From positions 290,989 to 354,988 of the forward strand of contig READ01000015.1 in assembly GCA_004293675.1 (NCBI GenBank): a stretch of 64,000 nt of DNA. Direction: 5' to 3'. This document shows positions 50,526 through 60,149 of this stretch, one piece after another. How positions within the stretch are numbered: the stretch's first letter is position 1; every line of letters starts with the position of its first letter. The DNA comes from Betaproteobacteria bacterium (GTDB lineage: Bacteria; Pseudomonadota; Gammaproteobacteria; Burkholderiales; Casimicrobiaceae). The notes below the pieces were generated by a model. That model saw nothing but the letters and a program-made list of their open reading frames with translations, made no database searches and was not told the DNA's origin. Both the position numbers and the translations under genes were made by a program.

Positions 50526-51026
50526 ATGCTCGCTTTGCTTCGTATTTTTGCGCTCGGGCTGCTCATCGTATTGGCAGCCTTTTTGCTGTGGGTCGTCATC
50601 GTCAATTTCATCAAGCGCGAATCGTCGATGTGGTTCGGCGGTCGACCATCAAACTTAGGACTCAATGACGGTAAGTTGCGCGGCCCGAAAAAGACGCCCA
50701 ACAGCGTGGTGAGCGAGGGCATTGAAACGTCACACCCAGCCTATATCGCGCCCATTGCCTTTACGGGTGACGCTGTCGCTGCCATGAAAACGCTTGCGAG
50801 TGTCGTCGAAACTATGCGCGATGTGGTCGTCATTCAAAACGAGGACGACTACCTTTACGCCGAATTTCGCACACCCAAAATGCGCTACGTCGATGATTTC
50901 GAAGCGCGCGTCGATGCCGCCGCTAGCGTGATTCACGTGCGCAGCGCTTCGCGCGTCGGCAAACGTGATTTCGACGTCAATCGTGGGCGCGTTGAAGCGA
51001 TTCGGGCGAAATTTAGCGCCAATTGA
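50526..51026 (+). CDS. DUF1499 membrane-anchored protein
   Basis: 166 residues with one N-terminal membrane segment (LLRIFALGLLIVLAAFLLWVVIV) and a periplasmic or cytoplasmic DUF1499 domain. The domain is marked by GGRPSNLGLNDGKLRGPKKTPNSV, DDYLYAEFRTPKMRYVDDFEARVD and VHVRSASRVGKRDFDVNRGRVE. The family is widespread but has no assigned biochemical function. It lies just before phoH and after the HAD phosphatase gene. Confidence 0.82.
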   Translation: MLALLRIFALGLLIVLAAFLLWVVIVNFIKRESSMWFGGRPSNLGLNDGKLRGPKKTPNSVVSEGIETSHPAYIAPIAFTGDAVAAMKTLASVVETMRDVVVIQNEDDYLYAEFRTPKMRYVDDFEARVDAAASVIHVRSASRVGKRDFDVNRGRVEAIRAKFSAN

Positions 51027-51037
51027 GGTTGAATTTG

Positions 51038-51079
51038 TGATTTTCCGTTCACAAAAGCGGAGTAAATGACGGAAAATCA
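51038..51079. promoter_or_regulatory. Inverted repeat in the phoH leader
   Basis: Perfect 11-bp arms TGATTTTCCGT (51038-51048) and ACGGAAAATCA (51069-51079) are separated by 20 nt. It sits between the DUF1499 stop and the TTG start of phoH. It lacks a T-run, so a regulatory hairpin or operator is more likely than a terminator. Confidence 0.5.
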
Positions 51080-51105
51080 GCGTCCCGCCATTCGCTTGTG
51101 TTTGT

Positions 51106-52167
51106 TTGACTACTTTGACCAAAGCCACGCTCGACGTTTCGCTTGAGCCGATTGATAACCCGACGCTCTCCGTCATTTGCGGCGCACTTGACACAAATTT
51201 GCGCGCTATCGAACAGGCCTTCTCCGTCAAAATGACTCGACGTATGGCGCGTTTCACGATCACCGGCGACGCGCCCGCTCGCGCAGCGGCGAAACGTGCG
51301 TTGGAGCGCTTTCGCTACATGGCCTCGCACGGCGCAAAGGATATTAGCGACGAAGACGTTGCGCTGACCTTTTTTGAGCTGAAATTGCCGACAGAACTAA
51401 CGGCCACGGTCGCACCAACCGCACCCCTTGCGCCGCAAATTCCGCCCACCGCCCCCGTGATTGAATTGCCGGGCGATGAATCGCTGCCGCTGCGCGCCAT
51501 TGAGCTCAAGGTCAAGCGCGCCGACTTGGCCGCTCGAACGCCCATGCAGCAAACCTATTTGCAGAACATCGCGCAGTACGACATCACGTTTGGCATTGGC
51601 CCTGCGGGTACTGGAAAAACGTATCTTGCCGTGGCCTGCGCTGTCGACGCGTTCGAGCGTGATTTGATCAAACGAATCGTGCTGGTACGACCCGCCGTTG
51701 AAGCGGGCGAGCGCTTGGGTTTTTTACCCGGCGATTTAATTCAAAAGGTCGATCCGTATTTGCGGCCGCTGTACGACGCGCTTTTTGAGCTCATGGGGCT
51801 CGAAAAAACCACCAAGTTAATGGAGCGCGGCACGATTGAAGTCGCGCCTTTGGCGTTCATGCGGGGTCGAACTTTGAACGGCGCGTTCATCATTTTGGAC
51901 GAAGCGCAAAACACCACGCCCGAGCAGATGAAGATGTTTTTGACCCGAATTGGATTTGGTACGAAAACGGTGGTGACCGGTGATCCGACCCAAGTTGATT
52001 TGCAGAAAAATCAAAAGAGCGGCCTGATGGACGCGCATCGTGTGCTCGCGGGAACGCCCGGCATTGCGTTTACCCGCTTCACGAGCGTTGACGTGGTGCG
52101 TCATCCGCTGGTACAAAAAATCGTCAACGCCTATGAGCGCGAAGCGATCACGGATAAAAAAGCGTGA
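51106..52167 (+). CDS. PhoH-family ATPase
   Basis: P-loop ATPase of the PhoH/PhoL (YbeZ) family, linked to RNA metabolism and ribosome maturation through its neighbour YbeY. The product is 353 residues. Walker A GPAGTGKT is at 165-172 and Walker B AFIILDEAQN near 265. The N-terminus has a KH-like region (LSVICGALDTNLRAIEQAFSVKM). No ATG was found near the expected N-terminus, so TTG at 51106 is the best start. The final GTGA overlaps the ybeY start. It lies in the conserved phoH-ybeY-corC-lnt cluster. Confidence 0.93.
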   Translation: MTTLTKATLDVSLEPIDNPTLSVICGALDTNLRAIEQAFSVKMTRRMARFTITGDAPARAAAKRALERFRYMASHGAKDISDEDVALTFFELKLPTELTATVAPTAPLAPQIPPTAPVIELPGDESLPLRAIELKVKRADLAARTPMQQTYLQNIAQYDITFGIGPAGTGKTYLAVACAVDAFERDLIKRIVLVRPAVEAGERLGFLPGDLIQKVDPYLRPLYDALFELMGLEKTTKLMERGTIEVAPLAFMRGRTLNGAFIILDEAQNTTPEQMKMFLTRIGFGTKTVVTGDPTQVDLQKNQKSGLMDAHRVLAGTPGIAFTRFTSVDVVRHPLVQKIVNAYEREAITDKKA

Positions 52168-52655
52168 CGCTGTCGATCTCAGTTCAATACGCGTCGAAAT
52201 CAGCGAATCTGCCAGCGCGCGCGCAGGTACGCCGTTGGGCACTTGCCGCACACAATGGAGTGGGCGATGGCGATGCAGTGGTGACGATTCGCTACGTTGA
52301 CAAGGCTGAAGGCCGTTCGCTCAACGCGCAGTTTCGCGGCAAAGATTACGCCACCAATGTGCTCACGTTTGCTAGCGACGCAGCTACAGAACCAGCGTTC
52401 TTGCAACAAAGTACGCCGCGCAAAAAACCTCGTCGCAGCTACAGCGCTGACATCGTGATTTGCGCGCCCGTTGTGATTGCTGAATCAAAATCGCAGCGTA
52501 AATTGGCGCATGCGCACCACGCCCACATGGTGATTCACGGCATGCTTCATGCTCAAGGCTTTGATCACGAAAACGATGCGGAGGCGACTGTAATGGAGGC
52601 CATCGAAATCAATACGTTGCAGCGTTTTCGTATAAATAATCCCTACGAATCATGA
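52164..52655 (+). CDS. ybeY: Endoribonuclease YbeY
   Basis: Zinc-dependent endoribonuclease that takes part in 16S rRNA 3'-end maturation and ribosome quality control. The product is 163 residues. The metal-binding motif HMVIHGMLHAQGFDH fits the HGxLHxxGxDH consensus with three zinc histidines, and DYATNVLTFAS is the conserved fold segment. It starts with GTG overlapping the phoH stop codon (GTGA). The family assignment is firm. Confidence 0.95.
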   Translation: MTLSISVQYASKSANLPARAQVRRWALAAHNGVGDGDAVVTIRYVDKAEGRSLNAQFRGKDYATNVLTFASDAATEPAFLQQSTPRKKPRRSYSADIVICAPVVIAESKSQRKLAHAHHAHMVIHGMLHAQGFDHENDAEATVMEAIEINTLQRFRINNPYES

Positions 52656-52804
52656 ACGCGAATTGGCAACGAACTTTTTCAATGGATGCCTTATTAAATC
52701 AGGCGTTAATTGATTTTTGTAGTTTTATTGAAATTGAATTCGAATTGAACCTACGCCACAATTTACATGGCTTAGCGAGAAAATGCTGATACGAAATCCG
52801 ACCC

Positions 52805-53632
52805 ATGAGTGAATCCGAGCTAAAACCAAAGCCATCGCTGTTCGAGCGGCTGTCCACACTGCTCTCTGGCGCGCCAGAGGACCGCGAAGATTTGCTCGAA
52901 ATGCTTCGCGATGCGCACGAGCGAAAGCTCCTCGATGCCGATGCGCTCTCGATCTTCGAAGGCGCACTCGAAGTTGCCGACATGACCGTTTCAGACGTCA
53001 TGGTGCCGCGCTCGCAGATGGATGTCATTGAGCTCGACGATTCGCCCGCAGATGTGATTACCGAAATGGTTGAAACGCGGCACTCGCGCTACCCAGTGAT
53101 CGGTGAAAACCGCGACGAAGTGGTGGGTGTATTGCTCGCCAAAGACTTGCTGGCGTATGTGGCCAATCCCGAAGCGTTTTCCTTGGCCAATGTGCTTCGA
53201 ACACCAGTGTTTGTGCCCGAAACCAAACGACTGAATGTCCTATTGCGTGAGTTTCGTTCGCAGCGAAATCACATGGCCATTGTGATTGATGAGCACGGCA
53301 GCGTGGCGGGGCTCGTCACTATCGAAGACGTACTCGAACAAATCGTGGGCGAGATCATCGACGAATACGACTACGACGAAGTCGCCGACAACATCATCGC
53401 CGAGAGCGCCACCCGATGGCGCGTAAAAGCGAGCACGCAAATCGAAGCCCTCAACGAAAAATTCGGCACGACGTTTAGCGTTGACGAAGCCGACACCGTG
53501 GGCGGACTGTTGATGCACGAATTCGCCCGTGTGCCGCATCGCGGAGAAACCATCACCATGGGCGGATTCAAATTCACCGTCGTGCGTGCCGATGGCCGAC
53601 GCGTGTGGCTAGTGACGGTGGAGCGGGTTTGA
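52805..53632 (+). CDS. corC: CorC/HlyC family CBS-domain protein
   Basis: Protein of 275 residues with two CBS domains (about 62-185) and a C-terminal CorC_HlyC domain (about 200-272). Key segments are VMVPRSQMDVIELDDSP, RYPVIGENRDEVVGVLLAKDLL and MAIVIDEHGSVAGLVTIEDVLEQIVGEIIDEYD. Family members are linked to magnesium/cobalt resistance and ion efflux, acting with membrane partners. It has no transmembrane segment. The lnt start overlaps its stop codon, as in many betaproteobacteria. Confidence 0.92.
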   Translation: MSESELKPKPSLFERLSTLLSGAPEDREDLLEMLRDAHERKLLDADALSIFEGALEVADMTVSDVMVPRSQMDVIELDDSPADVITEMVETRHSRYPVIGENRDEVVGVLLAKDLLAYVANPEAFSLANVLRTPVFVPETKRLNVLLREFRSQRNHMAIVIDEHGSVAGLVTIEDVLEQIVGEIIDEYDYDEVADNIIAESATRWRVKASTQIEALNEKFGTTFSVDEADTVGGLLMHEFARVPHRGETITMGGFKFTVVRADGRRVWLVTVERV

Positions 53633-55152
53633 ACGTTTCGCGTTCGATCGCGCTGGCAGCAAGCGCCGGTGCCGCCACTGCGTATCTCTCGTTTTCGCCC
53701 ATGGCGTGGTGGTTTGTTCCCTACATCACGATAGCCGTGCTGTGCGCGCTGGTCTACGGTGCGGCGAACGTGCGCCGCGCCGCGCTCTTTGGCTTTGCTT
53801 TCGCGCTGGCTTTTTTTGTGGTCGGCGTGGGCTGGGTGCGAATCAGCCTGAACGAATTCGGTGGCATGCCCATCGCGATGGCATGGTTTGCAGCGATTGT
53901 TTTTTGTTCGTACCTGGCGCTCTTTCCCATGATCGCTTGCGCGGTGTCAGCGTGGGCGAAACCGAAAGGGCCACTATTTTTCTCGTTTGTGTTTGCGTCG
54001 GCCTGGACGTTTACGGAATACCTGCGCGCTCATTTGTTCACTGGTTTTGAATGGCTAAGCATCGGCGCTTCGCAAGCGCCCAGCACGCTGTTTTCAGGCA
54101 TTATTCCGCTATTCGGGGGCTTCGGCGCTAGTTTTTTTGTAGCGCTGGTGTGCGGCTTTGCCGGCGTGATCATTCGCTCTGCAAATCATACGAGCAGCGT
54201 TCAACGCTCATCGCCCTTGCGCTTAGCGCTCGTGGTGGCGGCGCTGCTAGCGCTACCGCTTGGTTCGAAACTACTTGATTTCACCGACCAACGCGGCGCT
54301 ACAACCCGCGTTTCGCTGCTTCAAGGCAACATCGCGCAATCGCTGAAGTGGGATCCGGAGCGCTTTCAATCCACGCTCGTCACTTACGAAAAACTCGTTC
54401 GTGAGGCCAAGGGCGAGCTCATTATCCTGCCCGAAACTGCCATCCCAACGCTGCTGCACCGTGTGCCGCCCGAGTACATCGAGCGCCTGAAGCAAATCGC
54501 GAAAGACAAGCGCGCTAATTTGCTTGTCGGCGTGCCGATCGAAGATAAAGGAAAGTTTTTTAACGCCGCAATTTCGCTGGGCGTCGAACCCGAACAGAGC
54601 TACCGAAAAGTGCATCTTGTGCCATTTGGCGAATTCATGCCGCTGCAAGGCCTGCTCGGCTGGTTTTACCGAAACTTGCAGATTCCAATGAGCAGCTTTG
54701 CGAGTGGTTCGTCAGATCAGCCGTTGATGAAACTCAACGGCCAAAGCCTCGGAATTTCGATCTGTTACGAAGACGCCTTCGCCCGCGATGTACATCGAAC
54801 CATGCCCGACGCAACGTTGCTGGTGAATATTTCTAACGACGCCTGGTTTGGCAAAAGCGCCGCGGCGGAACAGCATCTACAACTCGCACAACTGCGCGCC
54901 CTTGAATTCGCCCGTCCGATGGTGCGCGCCAACAATACCGGAATCACCGCAGTGATTGACGCCAAAGGCCGTGTGACCCAGCGCATCGATTCATGGCAAA
55001 CCAGCATTCTTGAGACGACCGTGCAGGGCGCAAAGGGCTACACGCCCTACATGGTGTGGGGCGATTTGCCGATGCTCTTGGTCTGTTTAGCGGGGCTGGG
55101 CGTGGGTGCGGCACGACGCTGGTCGGCTGGCAAGAGAACATCAGCGAGCTAG
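53629..55152 (+). CDS. lnt: Apolipoprotein N-acyltransferase
   Basis: Inner-membrane enzyme that adds the third acyl chain to the N-terminal cysteine of lipoproteins. About 507 residues from the TTG at 53629, which overlaps the corC stop codon and has GGAG six bases upstream. A GTG at 53605 is an alternative start with a weaker ribosome-binding site. Several membrane helices precede a periplasmic nitrilase-fold domain. The Glu-Lys-Cys triad is visible: Glu in LPETAIPT, Lys in YRKVHLVPFGEF and Cys in GISICYEDAFA. It is part of the phoH-ybeY-corC-lnt group. Confidence 0.95.
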   Translation: MNVSRSIALAASAGAATAYLSFSPMAWWFVPYITIAVLCALVYGAANVRRAALFGFAFALAFFVVGVGWVRISLNEFGGMPIAMAWFAAIVFCSYLALFPMIACAVSAWAKPKGPLFFSFVFASAWTFTEYLRAHLFTGFEWLSIGASQAPSTLFSGIIPLFGGFGASFFVALVCGFAGVIIRSANHTSSVQRSSPLRLALVVAALLALPLGSKLLDFTDQRGATTRVSLLQGNIAQSLKWDPERFQSTLVTYEKLVREAKGELIILPETAIPTLLHRVPPEYIERLKQIAKDKRANLLVGVPIEDKGKFFNAAISLGVEPEQSYRKVHLVPFGEFMPLQGLLGWFYRNLQIPMSSFASGSSDQPLMKLNGQSLGISICYEDAFARDVHRTMPDATLLVNISNDAWFGKSAAAEQHLQLAQLRALEFARPMVRANNTGITAVIDAKGRVTQRIDSWQTSILETTVQGAKGYTPYMVWGDLPMLLVCLAGLGVGAARRWSAGKRTSAS

Positions 55153-55154
55153 CT

Positions 55155-56282
55155 TTGACACGGTCGCCGCACTCTGACGATCGCAATACAGGGCTGGATC
55201 TGCTCCGCGCACTGGCCATTGTGCTCACATTCTTCGTGCACTTCCTTTGGATCATTGGCGCTTGGGTCTATCAGCGCGACTTCGAATCGCTGTCGATTCG
55301 CGATGCCAACGGTTTTCTAGAGGGCGTGGTGATTTGGCTGTATCACTCGCAGCACGGTGTCTTTTTGTTTTTTGTCCTCAGCGGATTTTTGATGGGGAGA
55401 AAGTGGTTTAGCGCCCATCCGCCCGCCGTTGGCACGTACCTCAGAGATCGAGCGTGGCGCACGTTACCGGGGGCATGGCTCGCCGTCACCGCCGCGCTGG
55501 GGCTCATGTACTTGGCGGGTCGCGTACCCAGTGAACCACTTCGGTTATGGGTTGAAAACCTATTTTTTCTCAATTGGTTTCGCAAGATCGATACCGAGCA
55601 CGTCCTCGTCGTGACGTGGTCATTGCACGCCGAATGGCTGTTCTACCTTGCGTTGCCCGTTGTCGCGTGGGTTGCCCGGCGCTGGGGTAAATCGCACTGG
55701 ATCGTCGTGGCGATCGCGAGCGTAGCGCTTGCCGGGGCAGTGAAATTTTTGAGTGTGCGCGGTGCGGCCTACGTGCTGTTTTTTGCTGCGGGCGTGATTG
55801 CGGCCATCGAGCAGAAACGGCTTCGCGCTGCAGTTGATTCAATTCCGTGGATCGTTGTTTTGCTGCTCTACATCGGCGTTAACGGGGTTTACGGGTGGTT
55901 CAGCCCCACAGCCGCCAAACTGCAAACAGCGCTTTGGAATCCCTTTGATACACATGCCATTGCATTTGCCTTCACCGCGACATTGCTGCTTTTGAAAATT
56001 GTTGATGCGCCGTTCGGTCAGGGCCGCTGGGTGCGTTTGGGCCGCTACATTGGAAAAATCTCCTACTCGGTGTATCTGTGGCACCTTTTGGTGCTCTTGG
56101 CGCTGGGGCATTGGCTGGGTTGGCCATCCGCGCTCGCAGCGCAGCCCAGTGTAGGGGCGGTCGGCTTTTACGCAACTAGCTGCGTGCTATTGACGTGGGC
56201 GGTGTCGGCACTTTCTTTTCGCTGGATCGAGCAGCCGTACTTCGCTCGTCGCGAGCGCCAGAAAATTCGCAACGCCTCGTAA
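55155..56282 (+). CDS. Acyltransferase-3 family membrane protein
   Basis: Multi-spanning membrane acyltransferase, 375 residues from the TTG at 55155 (three bases after lnt). A GTG at 55056 in the same frame would add 33 residues inside lnt. The N-terminus RNTGLDLLRALAIVLTFFVHF is the conserved catalytic histidine region, and about ten hydrophobic segments follow. This family modifies sugars of surface polysaccharides or LPS with acetyl groups, or transfers acyl chains. It sits between lnt and glyQ, where most relatives have no such gene. The substrate is unknown. Confidence 0.82.
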   Translation: MTRSPHSDDRNTGLDLLRALAIVLTFFVHFLWIIGAWVYQRDFESLSIRDANGFLEGVVIWLYHSQHGVFLFFVLSGFLMGRKWFSAHPPAVGTYLRDRAWRTLPGAWLAVTAALGLMYLAGRVPSEPLRLWVENLFFLNWFRKIDTEHVLVVTWSLHAEWLFYLALPVVAWVARRWGKSHWIVVAIASVALAGAVKFLSVRGAAYVLFFAAGVIAAIEQKRLRAAVDSIPWIVVLLLYIGVNGVYGWFSPTAAKLQTALWNPFDTHAIAFAFTATLLLLKIVDAPFGQGRWVRLGRYIGKISYSVYLWHLLVLLALGHWLGWPSALAAQPSVGAVGFYATSCVLLTWAVSALSFRWIEQPYFARRERQKIRNAS

Positions 56283-56367
56283 AATGGGTAGTGAGCGCGT
56301 AGTACCTTCGCGCTGACGCGACGCAGTCACATCGATTACGTGCCCTCTGCCCCTGTTTTTTCGCCAA

Positions 56368-57315
56368 ATGATTACCTTCCAAGAAGCCATCCTTCGATTA
56401 CAAACCTACTGGAACGCACAGGGTTGCGCGTTGTTGCAACCCATTGATTTGGAAGTTGGCGCAGGGACATCACACACCGCAACTTTTCTGCGAGCGCTGG
56501 GCCCCGAGCCATGGCGCGCCGCTTATGTCCAACCATCGCGCCGCCCCAAAGACGGTCGCTACGGCGAAAATCCCAATCGCCTGCACCAGCATCATCAGTA
56601 TCAGGTGGTGTTGAAGCCCTCGCCGCCGAACATTCTTGAGCTGTATTTGGAGTCACTCACCGCGCTCGGCTTCGACCTGAAGCAAAACGATGTGCGCTTT
56701 GTTGAAGACGATTGGGAAAACCCAACGCTCGGCGCCTGGGGTTTGGGTTGGGAGGTTTGGATGAACGGCATGGAGATCACGCAGTTCACCTACTTTCAAC
56801 AAGTCGGCGGACTCAATTGCAAACCCATCACGGGCGAAATTACCTACGGGCTTGAGCGCCTTTGCATGTACTTGCAAGGCGTGGAAAACGTCTACGATCT
56901 GGTGTACTCAAAGAGCGCGGTTGATGGCGTTGAGAACATCATTACCTACGGCGACGTGTGGCATCAAAACGAAGTCGAGCAAGCGACCTACAGTTTCGAA
57001 GCGAGCGACTCAACCGTGCTGCTCGCGCTGTTTAATACATTTGAGGCCGAAGCAAAACGCTTGATGGAAGCAAAGCTCGCGCTGCCTGCCTACGAAATGG
57101 TGCTCAAAGCCGGCAACGTGTTTAATTTGCTTGATGCTCGCGGCGCGATTTCGGTGACCGAGCGGGCCGCCTACATTGCACGCATCCGAAACATTTCGCG
57201 AAGTGTTGCGCTCAGTTACTACGAATCACGGGAGCGGCTTAACTTTCCGATGCTCAAAGGTGCAACGCGTGATGCTTTGTTGGCGCAGCTTCCTAAAAAG
57301 GAGCTTGCAGTATGA
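56368..57315 (+). CDS. glyQ: Glycyl-tRNA synthetase subunit alpha
   Basis: Alpha subunit of the tetrameric bacterial GlyRS, which carries the class II catalytic core for glycine activation. The product is 315 residues. It contains [68 protein letters not shown] and [13 protein letters not shown]. These agree with class II motifs 1-3 of the alpha subunit. The stop overlaps the glyS start (ATGA). Confidence 0.98.
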   Translation: MITFQEAILRLQTYWNAQGCALLQPIDLEVGAGTSHTATFLRALGPEPWRAAYVQPSRRPKDGRYGENPNRLHQHHQYQVVLKPSPPNILELYLESLTALGFDLKQNDVRFVEDDWENPTLGAWGLGWEVWMNGMEITQFTYFQQVGGLNCKPITGEITYGLERLCMYLQGVENVYDLVYSKSAVDGVENIITYGDVWHQNEVEQATYSFEASDSTVLLALFNTFEAEAKRLMEAKLALPAYEMVLKAGNVFNLLDARGAISVTERAAYIARIRNISRSVALSYYESRERLNFPMLKGATRDALLAQLPKKELAV

Positions 57316-59456
57316 GCGCGATCAACACCAAACCACTTTTGATCGAACTCTTCACCGAAGAGTTGCCACCGAAAGCACTCAGAAAATTGGGCGAAGCCTT
57401 TGCGCAAGGCGTTGAGACGAGCCTTAAAAATGACGGTCTGATTGCCGACGGCTCGGTGACCCTGTCGTTCGCTACACCGCGTCGTTTGGCCGTGCGGTGC
57501 ACTGCCATTCGCTCCGAGGCACCCGCCAAAGCAATCAAAGAGAAGCTGATGCCCTTGGCGGTAGCAAGGGACGCCACTGGCGCGGCCTCACCGGCGCTTC
57601 GAAAGAAGCTCGCGGCCAACGGCGCAGAATCGCTCGCTGAAAATTTCCCCAACGGTAGTAGCGATGGCAAAACGCTGCTCATTGAATCCGACGGCAAAGC
57701 CGAATGCGTCTACTTGGTTGGACAGGCGGCGGGCGCCACGCTCGCCAGCGGCGTCCAGCATGCCGTTAACTATACCTTGGCAAAGTTGCCGATTCCCAAA
57801 GTGATGGGCTACCAGCTGGCCGATGGCGTAACGGAGGCGAGCTTCGTGCGCCCCGCGCATGGCCTCGTGGTGCTGCATGGCTCTGATGTGATCGCGGCAA
57901 CCACACTGGGTTTGAACTCAAACAACATCACCCACGGCCATCGCTTCCAAGGCGCCAACAACATCGAAATCGATGACGCCTCACGCTACGAAGCCTTACT
58001 GCGGCAATATGGCAAAGTCGAACCCGACTACGCCACGCGCCGGGCGATGATCCTGACACAACTTGAGGCCAAAGCAGAGACGCTCGGCGCGACCTTGGGC
58101 GCACCCGACACGTTCGCCGATCTGCTCGACGAGGTCAATTCGCTTGTGGAGTGGCCAACCGTTTACGTGTGTGAATTTGAAGCCGAATTCCTTGCTGTGC
58201 CCCAGGAATGCTTGATTCTGACAATGAAGACGAATCAGAAATATTTCCCGCTGTTTGACAGCAACGGCAAACTCAAGCATCAGTTTCTGATCGTGTCCAA
58301 CATGGCGCTTGACGATCCATCACGAGTAATTACGGGCAACGAGCGCGTTGTTCGGCCGCGCTTGGCCGATGCGCGTTTTTTCTTCGAAACCGACAAGAAA
58401 ACGAAACTCGAAGCGCGCATCCCCGAGCTTTCCAAAGTGGTTTATCACAACAAATTGGGCACGACGGGTGAGCGCATTGAGCGCTTGTCGCAACTCGCGG
58501 GCGATATCGCTGCACTCATCGGTGCCGATGTTGCAAAGTCAAAGCGCGCCGCAACACTCGCGAAAGCCGATTTGGTCACCCTGATGGTGGGTGAATTCCC
58601 TGAGTTGCAAGGCACGATGGGCCGCTACTACGCGTTGAATGACGGCGAAGCTGCCGACGTGGCCGCCGCCTGTGCGGAGCACTATCAACCGCGATTCGCG
58701 GGCGATGCGCTGCCAACATCGGGTGTGCCGACCGCCGTTGCGCTGGCTGACAAGCTCGAAACTCTTGCCGGATTGTTTGGCATTGGCCAAATGCCCACGG
58801 GAGACAAGGATCCGTTTGCATTGCGACGTCATGCGCTGGGCGTGATTCGAATTCTGCTCGAACAGAAGTTGGACGTCAGCTTGAAAGCCTTGTTGGGCAA
58901 GGCGTTTGACGCAATGAGCTCGAAAGCCACGGATGCCAAAGCAGCCCCTGCCCTTGCCGAATTCATCTACGATCGATTGCGCGGTTACCTCAAAGAAACG
59001 GGCGCAAGCACCAACGAAATTGAATCGGTGATCGCGCATTCGCCCGATCGCTTGGCGAGCGTTCCGGCGCAGCTCGCCGCCGTTCAAGCGTTTGCGGCGC
59101 TACCCGAGGCAGCAAGCCTCAACGCCGCCAACAAGCGTGTGGCCAACATTTTGCGAAAGGCCGTGGAGAGTAACGAATCTATTGCTGCGAGCAACGCCGC
59201 GGAAGAGCCCGCTGAAGCCGCACTTCGAGCCGCGCTCAATGCAGTGACCCCGGCCGCCACAGCGCTCTTCGCTAAAGGCGATTTCACCGGTTACCTGAAA
59301 TCGTTTGCCGCACTCAAGGCGCCAGTCGACGAGTTTTTTGAGAAAGTGATGGTGATGGCAGAAGACAAAGCAGTGCGCGCCAATCGCCTCGCGCTGCTGC
59401 AAGACCTTCGAGACGCGATGAACAAAGTCGCGGATTTATCGAAGTTAGCGGCGTGA
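57312..59456 (+). CDS. glyS: Glycyl-tRNA synthetase subunit beta
   Basis: Beta subunit that binds tRNA(Gly) and completes the GlyRS tetramer. The 714 residues begin [23 protein letters not shown] and include the conserved block [23 protein letters not shown]. An HD-like region ([15 protein letters not shown]) and the C-terminal tRNA-binding part with [25 protein letters not shown] follow. It overlaps glyQ by four bases, so the two subunits are translated together. A large hairpin with a T-run follows. Confidence 0.98.
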   Translation: MSAINTKPLLIELFTEELPPKALRKLGEAFAQGVETSLKNDGLIADGSVTLSFATPRRLAVRCTAIRSEAPAKAIKEKLMPLAVARDATGAASPALRKKLAANGAESLAENFPNGSSDGKTLLIESDGKAECVYLVGQAAGATLASGVQHAVNYTLAKLPIPKVMGYQLADGVTEASFVRPAHGLVVLHGSDVIAATTLGLNSNNITHGHRFQGANNIEIDDASRYEALLRQYGKVEPDYATRRAMILTQLEAKAETLGATLGAPDTFADLLDEVNSLVEWPTVYVCEFEAEFLAVPQECLILTMKTNQKYFPLFDSNGKLKHQFLIVSNMALDDPSRVITGNERVVRPRLADARFFFETDKKTKLEARIPELSKVVYHNKLGTTGERIERLSQLAGDIAALIGADVAKSKRAATLAKADLVTLMVGEFPELQGTMGRYYALNDGEAADVAAACAEHYQPRFAGDALPTSGVPTAVALADKLETLAGLFGIGQMPTGDKDPFALRRHALGVIRILLEQKLDVSLKALLGKAFDAMSSKATDAKAAPALAEFIYDRLRGYLKETGASTNEIESVIAHSPDRLASVPAQLAAVQAFAALPEAASLNAANKRVANILRKAVESNESIAASNAAEEPAEAALRAALNAVTPAATALFAKGDFTGYLKSFAALKAPVDEFFEKVMVMAEDKAVRANRLALLQDLRDAMNKVADLSKLAA

Positions 59457-59472
59457 TCTTACGAAAATCACC

Positions 59473-59569
59473 AATGCGCATTGCCCTGAACGCCCCTGAG
59501 AATGGACGTTCTGGCGGCATGTGCTCTGTAACGTCCATTTCATGCGGCGTTCAGGGCAACGCATTTTTT
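59473..59569 (+). terminator. Long hairpin with T-run after glyS
   Basis: The left arm 59473-59510 and right arm 59530-59563 are near-complementary over about 34 pairs. The outer part is AATGCG...TGCCCTGAACGCC and the inner part AATGGACGTT/AACGTCCATT. The loop is about 19 nt, and TTTTTT follows at 59564-59569. It is much longer than an ordinary terminator and could also be a mobile repeat. Confidence 0.75.
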
Positions 59570-59601
59570 GTGCTGTGTTGTGGTGGCGAGGGGTTTGGCG
59601 C

Positions 59602-60138
59602 ATGAAACTCGTCATCCTCGATCGAGATGGTGTGATCAACGTCGACAGTGATCGCTTCATCAAGTCGCCCGAGGAATGGATTCCTATTCGTGGTTCGCTC
59701 GAAGCCATCGCGCGGCTCAATGGCGCTGGATTCCGTGTCGCTGTCGCCACCAACCAATCGGGCGTGGAGCGTGGATTGCTCGACATGAATACGCTCAATG
59801 CGATTCACTCCAAGATGCTCAAAGCTGTTCAGGAATCGGGCGGGCACATTGACGTGATCTATTACTGCCCGCACTCGGGCGATGCACGTTGCCGTTGCCG
59901 TAAACCCGAACCCGGCATGCTCGTCGACATTGGCCAGCGGCTCAACGTGCCGCTCAGCGACGTCGTTTGCATCGGCGATTCTCCGCGCGATTTGGCCGCC
60001 GCGGTCAGGGTTGGTGCCACGCCCTATCTGGTGCTGACCGGGAAAGGCAAGGCGACCCAAGCGGCTGGGCAGCTTCCCGAGGGCACGCTCGTGTTTGATG
60101 ATCTATCAGCGGCGGTTGACGCCATCCTAAGTGCCTAG
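59602..60138 (+). CDS. gmhB: D-glycero-beta-D-manno-heptose 1,7-bisphosphate 7-phosphatase
   Basis: HAD-family phosphatase in ADP-heptose synthesis for the LPS inner core. From ATG 59602 (MKLVILDRDGVINVDSDRF) it has 178 residues. Motif I is DRDGVIN. The GmhB zinc loop is visible as YYCPHSGDARCRCRKPEPGML, with Cys and His ligands, and motif IV is GDSPRDLAAA. The upstream in-frame stretch from 59521 lies in the hairpin and was rejected. It is followed closely by plsC, as in other betaproteobacteria. Confidence 0.94.
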   Translation: MKLVILDRDGVINVDSDRFIKSPEEWIPIRGSLEAIARLNGAGFRVAVATNQSGVERGLLDMNTLNAIHSKMLKAVQESGGHIDVIYYCPHSGDARCRCRKPEPGMLVDIGQRLNVPLSDVVCIGDSPRDLAAAVRVGATPYLVLTGKGKATQAAGQLPEGTLVFDDLSAAVDAILSA

Positions 60139-60149
60139 TCGGAGACGCC

